A stretch of 12,337 bases of DNA, from contig PBCB01000031.1 of NCBI GenBank assembly GCA_002717765.1, forward strand, positions 7,593 to 19,929, written 5' to 3'. The stretch's first letter is position 1. Each line of letters starts with the position of its first letter. A program made the translations under genes and the position numbers. Shown in pieces: positions 7,103-12,337 of this stretch. A model generated the notes under the pieces. It worked only from the letters and a program-made list of their open reading frames with translations. It was not told where the DNA came from and made no database searches. The stretch is from Fidelibacterota bacterium. GTDB lineage: Bacteria; Marinisomatota; Marinisomatia; Marinisomatales; TCS55.

Positions 7103-7861
7103 ATGATTATAGACGCTCACTGCCATTTATATTATGATGAGTTAGCTAGCGATATAGATAATGTTATTCAACGTGCTATTGATGCTGGTGTATCTCGATT
7201 CGTTTGCGTTGGTACCAATGTTGAAGATTCAAAGAAGTGCCTTTCTATCACTGAGAATAATGATGATATTTTTGCATCATCTGGGGTTCATCCACACGAT
7301 TCTAAAGATACGACAGAAGGCTATACGGATGAAATCTATGAACTGATGGAATATGAAAGTATGATTGCCATTGGAGAGATAGGTCTGGACTATTATCGAA
7401 ACCTATCTGAGCCAGAGACTCAAAAAAAGGTTTTTAAAGAATTAATGGAAGTTGCTCAAGACTTGGATAAACCTGTAATCATACATAATCGTGATGCGGA
7501 TGCTGATACTTTAGAAATCATTGGAGAATATCCTAATGTTCAAGGAGTTGCCCATTGTTTTTCAAGTACCATTGAAACTGCCCAAGCATTTCTTGAAATG
7601 GGTTATTATATTTCATTTTCTGGAAATATTACATATAAAAATAGCCATTTACCTGAAATAGTAAAGTCAATCCCCTTAGATCGTATAGTTATTGAAACTG
7701 ATTCACCCTACTTAAGTCCTGAACCTGAAAGAGGCAAACCAAACGAACCGAGCAGAATAATTCACACACTTAGCAAGTTATCCGAAATTTATGGGTTGTC
7801 ATTTGAAGAAATGGCAAAGCATACCTACGATAATACTACAGAACTCTTTAGACTGCCTTAG
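7103..7861 (+). CDS. tatD: TatD family metal-dependent hydrolase / DNase
   Basis: A 252-residue amidohydrolase-fold TIM barrel with all the usual metal ligands: His6 and His8 (DAHCH), Glu92 (GEIGLDYY), His128 (IHNRDA), His151 (HCFSS) and Asp200 (ETDSPYL). Members act as divalent-metal-dependent 3'-5' exonucleases on DNA or RNA and have been linked to repair of oxidised ends and to RNA quality control; D-aminoacyl-tRNA deacylase activity is also attributed to some. The length is typical and nothing appears missing. Its position beside metG and ksgA matches the metS-tatD-(rnmV)-ksgA order of Bacillus, although cutC separates it from metG here. The ATG at 7103 has no SD. The gene product is cytoplasmic, with no signal peptide. 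Confidence 0.93.
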   Translation: MIIDAHCHLYYDELASDIDNVIQRAIDAGVSRFVCVGTNVEDSKKCLSITENNDDIFASSGVHPHDSKDTTEGYTDEIYELMEYESMIAIGEIGLDYYRNLSEPETQKKVFKELMEVAQDLDKPVIIHNRDADADTLEIIGEYPNVQGVAHCFSSTIETAQAFLEMGYYISFSGNITYKNSHLPEIVKSIPLDRIVIETDSPYLSPEPERGKPNEPSRIIHTLSKLSEIYGLSFEEMAKHTYDNTTELFRLP

Positions 7862-7915
7862 CGCATTAACTAAAGATCAAAAACGTTTAATTATTTTCCT
7901 TTCACCTAATTTATT

Positions 7916-8692
7916 TTGAAAAAGTCTTTCCATCCATTTAGAAAAAAATGGGGTCAAAACTTTCTTAATGATCAGAATCTATTAAATAAGATTGTTGATG
8001 TCATAAACCCTAAATCAAAAGATGCCTTCCTTGAAATAGGGGCCGGGGATGGTGTTTTAACTGAAAAAATATTTCCTAAAATAAAAGAAATGGCAACTGT
8101 TGAGATTGATCCACTATTAATAGAAAAATTATCTCTCAATCAAAACTTGAAAGACTTAATAATATTAGATGGTGATATTTTAAGCTATGATATAGATCAG
8201 ATAAACATTGCCAAGCCAGTAAAAATCATAGGCAATATTCCATATAATATCACCTCTTCGATAATTTTTTGGCTCATTGAACAGTTAGATTATTGGGATG
8301 AGGCATTTATTATGATGCAAAAAGAGGTTGCCGAGAGACTAGTTGCTAAAACTGGTACCAAGGCATATGGAAGATTAACAGTAGTAACCAGTGCATATTT
8401 AAATAAAGAGATCTGTTTCAATATTTCACCCGAAGTATTTTATCCTAAACCCAAAGTTTATTCAGCTCTGGTAAAATTTTCAAAAAAATCATCACCTATT
8501 GTAAGCGATAATGAATTCATAAAATACAATAAGTTAGTAAGAACTGCTTTTTCAATGCGTAGAAAAATGATAAAAAATACATTATCAGGATATTGCTTTT
8601 CTAATGATGTGAAAAATGAAATAGATTTTTCAAGGAGACCGGAGACGCTTAGTCCCGAGGAATTTGCGGCATTACTAAAATCTATTCAATAA
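7916..8692 (+). CDS. rsmA: 16S rRNA (adenine1518-N6/adenine1519-N6)-dimethyltransferase
   Basis: KsgA/RsmA dimethylates two adjacent adenosines in the 3' terminal helix of 16S rRNA, a late step of small-subunit assembly. The 258-residue protein has the N-terminal WGQNFLND (12-19), SAM motif I with GAGDG (42-46), the acidic VEIDP and DGDIL positions, motif IV NIPYN (107-111), and the C-terminal FYPKPKVYSALVKF and FSMRRKMIKNTL segments. The start is TTG at 7916: an in-frame TAA ends at 7909, leaving only TTT, ATT and TTG before AAA. The nearby ATG at 7948 is in another frame, and starting further in would remove the conserved GQNF element. No SD is visible upstream. It lies 54 bases after tatD without a terminator, so it is probably cotranscribed. 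Confidence 0.95.
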   Translation: MKKSFHPFRKKWGQNFLNDQNLLNKIVDVINPKSKDAFLEIGAGDGVLTEKIFPKIKEMATVEIDPLLIEKLSLNQNLKDLIILDGDILSYDIDQINIAKPVKIIGNIPYNITSSIIFWLIEQLDYWDEAFIMMQKEVAERLVAKTGTKAYGRLTVVTSAYLNKEICFNISPEVFYPKPKVYSALVKFSKKSSPIVSDNEFIKYNKLVRTAFSMRRKMIKNTLSGYCFSNDVKNEIDFSRRPETLSPEEFAALLKSIQ

Positions 8693-8722
8693 ACCTTGAT
8701 TATTAGGTTAAAATTTTTTTTT
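8692..8722 (+). terminator. Weak candidate terminator after ksgA
   Basis: AACCT (8692-8696) can pair with AGGTT (8705-8709) around an 8-base loop. Four A and nine consecutive T (8714-8722) follow. The long T tract is suggestive, but the stem is only 5 pairs and is separated from the T run by AAAA, so termination may be partial at best. Confidence 0.35.
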
Positions 8723-8770
8723 AGTGTAAATTTCCTAGCTTTTTTCTAATCAAAACAAAAGGTTATAATA

Positions 8771-9625
8771 ATGGCAAAAGCAGCAAGGCCAATTAACGAA
8801 TCCAATCGCAGCCTAAGTCAGTACTTAGAAGAGATTGGACAGTTTGAACCACTTAAACCCGCCCGAGAGGTGGAATTAGCCATTGCAATAAAAAAAGGTG
8901 ATCGACTTGCAATGAAAGAACTAGTCGAAGCTAACCTAAGATTTGTTGTTTCTGTTGCAAAGGATTACCAAGGCCAAGGTCTGCCGCTTACTGATTTAAT
9001 CAATGAAGGCAATATGGGCCTTATGAAAGCAGCCGGTCGTTTTGATGAGACTCGTGGATTTAAATTTATTTCATATGCGGTTTGGTGGATTAGGCAATCA
9101 ATTCTTCAAGCTTTAGCTGAGCATTCACGTATTGTTCGTTTGCCATTAAATCGAGTAGGGACAATCTCAAAAATAACAAAAACTGCAGAAAAGCTTGAGG
9201 CAGAAGTTGAACGCTCGCCTAATGAAGAAGAAATTGGAAGAAATCTTGAGATGACTACTGATGAGGTTACTGATGCTATGAGAATTTCTCGCAGACACCA
9301 TTCTTTAAATGCACCATTTAGAGATGGTGATAAGAATTCTCTAATTGATGTTATTGAGGATGATGGTCAAATCGAGCCAGATGAGCCACTAATGGCTGAG
9401 TCGCTTAAAGATGAAATTCGCCAGTCTCTTGATACATTAAAAGATAGAGAGAGACAGGTTATTAAAATGTATTTTGGGATTGATCGCGATTATGCATTAA
9501 CCTTAAATGAAATCGGCGAAGAATTTAGCCTAACCCGAGAGCGCGTCAGACAAATTAAAGAAAAAGCGATTCGTAGATTAAGACATAGATCAAGAAGTAA
9601 ATCCCTTAGAACATATTTAGGTTAA
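8771..9625 (+). CDS. rpoD: Primary sigma-70 factor, short form without region 1.1
   Basis: A 284-residue sigma factor that directs RNA polymerase to housekeeping promoters. Region 1.2 spans about 14-47, region 2 about 48-118 with [18 protein letters not shown] (75-92) and [13 protein letters not shown] (99-111), region 3 about 125-200, and region 4 ends in a helix-turn-helix, [17 protein letters not shown] (254-270). Region 1.1 and the large non-conserved insert of E. coli sigma-70 are absent. This short plan, with the RHRSRSK then YLG tail, is the primary sigma of Bacteroidetes/Chlorobi relatives, so I treat it as RpoD rather than an alternative factor. AAAAGG (8757-8762) lies 8 bases before the ATG and is a moderate SD. 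It is followed 22 bases later by rpsU in an apparent two-gene operon closed by a strong terminator. Confidence 0.95.
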   Translation: MAKAARPINESNRSLSQYLEEIGQFEPLKPAREVELAIAIKKGDRLAMKELVEANLRFVVSVAKDYQGQGLPLTDLINEGNMGLMKAAGRFDETRGFKFISYAVWWIRQSILQALAEHSRIVRLPLNRVGTISKITKTAEKLEAEVERSPNEEEIGRNLEMTTDEVTDAMRISRRHHSLNAPFRDGDKNSLIDVIEDDGQIEPDEPLMAESLKDEIRQSLDTLKDRERQVIKMYFGIDRDYALTLNEIGEEFSLTRERVRQIKEKAIRRLRHRSRSKSLRTYLG

Positions 9626-9629
9626 TTTG

Positions 9630-9637
9630 AAAGAGGT
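9630..9637 (+). promoter_or_regulatory. Strong Shine-Dalgarno site of rpsU
   Basis: AAAGAGGT precedes the rpsU ATG (9648) with a rather long 10-base spacer. Most genes in the window have no such site. In Flavobacterium, bS21 takes part in hiding the anti-SD end of 16S rRNA and rpsU itself keeps a strong SD; a similar feedback arrangement here is inference. Confidence 0.6.
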
Positions 9638-9647
9638 CAAATAAATT

Positions 9648-9845
9648 ATGGTTGAAGTTACAGTTAGAAATGGCGAACAACTGGAAAGAGCCCTTCGCCG
9701 ATTTAAAAAGAAATGGGAGCGCGCTGGTGTGCTAAGAGAAATAAAGCGCAAGTCTTTTTATATAAAACCAAGCGATGAGCAGCGAGCAGCAAGAAAAAAA
9801 GCTGTAAGACGTAGGCTGCGATTAGCGAGATATAACTCCTACTAA
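9648..9845 (+). CDS. rpsU: 30S ribosomal protein bS21
   Basis: A 65-residue, very basic small-subunit protein. The N-terminal VTVRNGEQLERALRRFKKKW is the standard bS21 opening. It is followed by the GVLREIKRKSFYIKPS segment and an Arg/Lys-rich helix ending in RYNSY. bS21 binds on the platform near the 3' end of 16S rRNA and helps initiation on natural mRNAs. It follows the sigma factor gene by 22 bases and precedes a strong intrinsic terminator. In E. coli rpsU and rpoD share the macromolecular synthesis operon (rpsU-dnaG-rpoD); here the order is reversed and dnaG is absent. Confidence 0.95.
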   Translation: MVEVTVRNGEQLERALRRFKKKWERAGVLREIKRKSFYIKPSDEQRAARKKAVRRRLRLARYNSY

Positions 9846-9854
9846 TTTTTTTGG

Positions 9855-9884
9855 AAGGTTCGGTAATTATACCGAACCTTTTTT
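9855..9884 (+). terminator. Strong intrinsic terminator after rpoD-rpsU
   Basis: A perfect 11-base-pair stem (AAGGTTCGGTA at 9855-9865 with TACCGAACCTT at 9870-9880) closes on the loop ATTA and runs into six T (9879-9884). In RNA, two G-U pairs could lengthen the stem by using G9853 and G9854. It lies 10 bases after the rpsU stop. The minus strand has no T tract beyond the stem, so it should act in the plus direction only. Confidence 0.92.
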
Positions 9885-9899
9885 AATTAACCGATTATT

Positions 9900-11234
9900 A
9901 TGATTATTCGCAGTATATCTGGAGTTAGAGGTATAACTAAAACCTCTCTTACCCCTGAAATAATTAAATTATATAGCCACGCCTTCCATGATCAATTATC
10001 AGATGGCCTTATTTATATTGGTAGAGATACGCGACCATCAGGAGAAGATTTATTAGAAATATTCTCTAATGAATTAATAGCCCTTGGAAGAGATGTAGTG
10101 CAATGCGATGTTGTCCCTACGCCTACTATTCAATTTATGGTAGAAAGGTCTGAAGCTGCTGGAGGAATAATAATCACAGCAAGCCACAACCCTGAAGAAT
10201 GGAATGGAATTAAATTTGTTCGCCAGGATGGATCATTTTTTCTCCCACATGAATGCAAAGAACTATTTGAAAAAGTTGATAATAAATTAATTCACAGAAA
10301 TGCAGACAAATCAGGTATGCTTTTTCCCGATCAAAATTCAATACTTAAGCATGTTATTCATGTGATAGAGCTTTCTTGTATCAATTTAAAAAAGATAAAA
10401 GAACGCAAATTCAAAGTAGTGATTGATTCTGTAAATGGGGCAGGATCAAAAGCATTACCTCTTCTATTAGATTATCTTGGATGTGATGTAGTTGCTATTC
10501 ATTGTAATGGAAATGGACAATTCGATAGAGGGGCTGAACCATTACCTGAAAATCTTGGAGATTTGAGAAAGGCTGTCCTAGAAAATAATGCAGATATAGG
10601 TTTTGCAATTGACCCTGATGCAGACAGGTTAGCCATAGTTAATGATTACGGAAATCCAATAGGTGAAGAGTATACTTTAGTTCTTGCTGCAGAAAGTTAT
10701 TTAAAACAAACTGGAAAGCCAGAATCCATCGTTACCAATCTATCAACTACAATCGCTGTTGATAAAATGGCTAAAAAGTATAATTCAAATGTTATAAGAA
10801 CAGCTGTTGGAGAAATTAATGTTGTACAAAAGATGATCGAACTTGATTCAAATATTGGTGGAGAAGGAAATGGAGGAGTGATATTGAAAGAGGCGCACCT
10901 TGGTCGCGATTCTCTTGTAGCTGTTGCATTAATATTAAATAGATTATCACAAGAAAATAATTTAACAATTAGCCAATTGCATGATTCGTTACCGCAGTTT
11001 AGAATAATTAAGGATAAAATTGATTTAAACCAAGTTAACGAATCAGAGCTAATGAATAAAGCCAAAGAGGTTTATTCAGACTCGGAAATGAACACAATTG
11101 ATGGGGTAAAATTTGCCTGGGAAGATAGATGGGTTCATTTAAGAAAATCAAATACAGAGCCCATCATGCGCATTTATGCTGAAGCGCCTTCTAGTAAAGA
11201 AGCCAACGAGCTAATATTAAAAATAAAAAATTAA
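9900..11234 (+). CDS. glmM: Phosphoglucosamine mutase (alpha-D-phosphohexomutase family)
   Basis: A 444-residue cytoplasmic enzyme expected to interconvert glucosamine-6-phosphate and glucosamine-1-phosphate on the way to UDP-GlcNAc for peptidoglycan and outer-membrane glycolipids. All four family loops are present: the phosphoserine loop TASHNP with Ser95, the metal loop DPDADR (238-243), the sugar-binding loop GEGNGG (321-326), and the phosphate-binding loop RKSNTEP (415-421). The GEGNGG form, rather than the GEQSGH form of E. coli GlmM, is the type seen in Bacteroidetes-like and archaeal enzymes. Activity on glucose- or mannose-phosphates therefore cannot be excluded from sequence alone. 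The start ATG is only 15 bases past the T tail of the preceding terminator, with no SD. The methyltransferase gene follows after 26 bases, probably on the same transcript. Confidence 0.9.
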   Translation: MIIRSISGVRGITKTSLTPEIIKLYSHAFHDQLSDGLIYIGRDTRPSGEDLLEIFSNELIALGRDVVQCDVVPTPTIQFMVERSEAAGGIIITASHNPEEWNGIKFVRQDGSFFLPHECKELFEKVDNKLIHRNADKSGMLFPDQNSILKHVIHVIELSCINLKKIKERKFKVVIDSVNGAGSKALPLLLDYLGCDVVAIHCNGNGQFDRGAEPLPENLGDLRKAVLENNADIGFAIDPDADRLAIVNDYGNPIGEEYTLVLAAESYLKQTGKPESIVTNLSTTIAVDKMAKKYNSNVIRTAVGEINVVQKMIELDSNIGGEGNGGVILKEAHLGRDSLVAVALILNRLSQENNLTISQLHDSLPQFRIIKDKIDLNQVNESELMNKAKEVYSDSEMNTIDGVKFAWEDRWVHLRKSNTEPIMRIYAEAPSSKEANELILKIKN

Positions 11235-11260
11235 TATCATAAGACCAACTTTTTATTGAT

Positions 11261-12337
11261 ATGGATTTAAAAAAAGGTCAAGAAATTGAATTAACTATTG
11301 AGGCACTAGCCTACGGCGGGAAAGGAATTTTCAGGTATGATAACTTCGTTATTTTTGTTGAAAAATCAATTCCTGGACAGAAAGTTTTAGCATATATATA
11401 TAGAAAGAAAAAAGACTATGCTGAAGCTAGGATAAAAGAAATCCTTAGCGAGTCATCATATTTTACTAATCCCCAATGCATCCATTTTTCAACCTGTGGA
11501 GGATGTAAGACTCAGCACTTAAGCTATACTGAGCAGGTCAATCAAAAAAAGAATCAAGTACAACATATTTTTGAAAGACAAGCAGGTATCAGTGATTTTA
11601 TCATAGATAAAGTTGTTTCTGCACAACCAATCTATAATTATAGAAATAAAATGGAATTTACATTTTCAAAGAATAGATGGATTCTTGAAGATGAGCCAGA
11701 TAATGTAGAATCAAACTTTGCATTAGGAATGCATATCCCTAAAAGATGGGATAAAATCTTAGATATTGAGGAATGTCATTTAATGCCAGAGATTGGATCT
11801 CAAATTATTAATTATGCAAGAGAACTGGCAAAGGAGCTTGCATTAAAGCCTTATGACCAGAGATTACATATAGGATTTTTAAGATATTTAGTTCTTAGAT
11901 TTGGTCAAAATACAAATGATCTTATGGTCAATTTAGTTACTTCTTATGAAGATTTAGATTCTCTTATCCCTCTCGTTTCAAAACTTACTAATCGATTTCC
12001 ATCAATTACATCTGTGGTGAATAATATAAACACTCGAAAGGCTGATGTTGCTTTTGGAGAGCGCGAAATTTTATTACATGGTGAACCTAATCTCAATGAA
12101 AAATTAAAAAACCTTACTTTTCAAATTTCATCCAATTCCTTTTTTCAAACCAATTCATTTATGGCGGAAAAACTTTATGAGGTTATTTTAGATGGGGCAA
12201 ATCTAAAAGGCGAAGAAATTGCCTACGATTTATATTGTGGTACGGGATCCATTTCTCTTTTTTTAGCACAGAAAACAAAGTTTGTTTATGGATTCGATAT
12301 TATTGTTTCATCTATTGAAAATGCAGAACAAAATGCA
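11261..12337 (+). CDS. rlmD: TrmA/RlmD-family 23S rRNA (uracil-C5)-methyltransferase, 3'-truncated
   Basis: The frame stays open from the ATG at 11261 to the window end: 359 codons of a family usually near 430-470 residues. An N-terminal TRAM RNA-binding domain (about 1-60, with ALAYGGKGI) is followed by a [4Fe-4S] signature: Cys73, Cys79, Cys82 (CX5CX2C) and Cys172 (ECHLMPE). Then come the RNA-contacting region, the family segment SSNSFFQTNS (290-299) and SAM motif I DLYCGTGS (323-330). The catalytic Cys loop near the C-terminus is beyond the edge. Members place m5U in 23S rRNA (RlmD at U1939, RlmCD at two sites) or in tRNA (TrmA). The iron-sulfur motif and TRAM domain favour an RlmD/RlmCD-type rRNA enzyme, but the exact site is not decided. 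It starts 26 bases after glmM and has no SD. Confidence 0.9.
   Translation, partial: MDLKKGQEIELTIEALAYGGKGIFRYDNFVIFVEKSIPGQKVLAYIYRKKKDYAEARIKEILSESSYFTNPQCIHFSTCGGCKTQHLSYTEQVNQKKNQVQHIFERQAGISDFIIDKVVSAQPIYNYRNKMEFTFSKNRWILEDEPDNVESNFALGMHIPKRWDKILDIEECHLMPEIGSQIINYARELAKELALKPYDQRLHIGFLRYLVLRFGQNTNDLMVNLVTSYEDLDSLIPLVSKLTNRFPSITSVVNNINTRKADVAFGEREILLHGEPNLNEKLKNLTFQISSNSFFQTNSFMAEKLYEVILDGANLKGEEIAYDLYCGTGSISLFLAQKTKFVYGFDIIVSSIENAEQNA

Noticed and set aside
7161..7346. 61-codon plus-strand open frame inside tatD
   Set aside because: It overlaps the conserved metal-binding N-terminal half of tatD in another frame; its hydrophobic product is a by-product of codon composition.
7848..7880. 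Inverted repeat TCTTTAG / CTAAAGA around the tatD stop as a terminator
   Set aside because: Seven A-T-rich pairs around a loop of about 18 bases with no T tract after it; tatD and ksgA are more likely cotranscribed.
10697..11065. 122-codon open frame on the minus strand inside glmM
   Set aside because: It lies wholly inside a well-conserved gene whose four active-site loops are in the plus frame; its product is Ser/Ile-rich with no recognisable domain.
1..12337. Search for tRNA, rRNA, CRISPR arrays, insertion sequences and phage or defence genes
   Set aside because: Gaps between genes are at most 117 bases, no cloverleaf or spaced repeat was seen, and every gene falls in a known housekeeping or envelope family.

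Overview
The window reads as chromosomal housekeeping DNA from an AT-rich bacterium. It has twelve protein genes packed end to end, no RNA genes, no mobile elements and no CRISPR array; the longest stretch without a gene is 117 bases. The best clue to the organism is the primary sigma factor at 8771-9625. It lacks region 1.1 and ends in the run typical of the Fibrobacteres-Chlorobi-Bacteroidetes (FCB) superphylum. The GEGNGG-type phosphosugar mutase and the patchy use of Shine-Dalgarno sites agree with that. A marine lineage such as Marinimicrobia (SAR406) would fit, but this is inference from remembered family resemblance, not from a search.

Layout. From 1 to 807 lies the 3' part of a TPR/BamE-like envelope protein, cut by the window edge. 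It converges on a two-gene minus-strand operon (2434 to 813): a stand-alone cyclic-nucleotide-binding protein and an AI-2E-family membrane transporter, joined by an ATGA overlap. A 117-base divergent promoter region follows. It then feeds a plus-strand operon, envC-like, holB and metG (2552-6380), in which both junctions are 4-base ATGA overlaps. A minus-strand cutC (6387-7019) interrupts the plus strand. After it come tatD and ksgA (7103-8692), rpoD and rpsU (8771-9845, closed by a strong intrinsic terminator at 9855-9884), then glmM and the 5' part of an rlmD-type rRNA methyltransferase (9900 to the window end).

How the genes fit together. holB, metG, tatD and ksgA keep the order of a widely conserved bacterial cluster (compare metS, tatD, rnmV, ksgA in Bacillus subtilis), with cutC inserted in reverse and the RNase M5 gene absent. 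The content covers replication (clamp loader), translation (Met-tRNA charging, 16S and 23S rRNA methylation, bS21), transcription (sigma-70) and cell wall or envelope (EnvC-like hydrolase activator, phosphoglucosamine mutase, transporter).

I did not find a plausible new multi-gene system. The observations worth a second look are at the level of expression signals (three TTG starts all followed by AAA, TATAAT blocks abutting start codons, an SD site on rpsU when most genes lack one, glmM pressed against a terminator) and of protein detail (a degenerate LytM site, a MetRS without zinc ligands, an effector-less cNMP protein coupled to a transporter).
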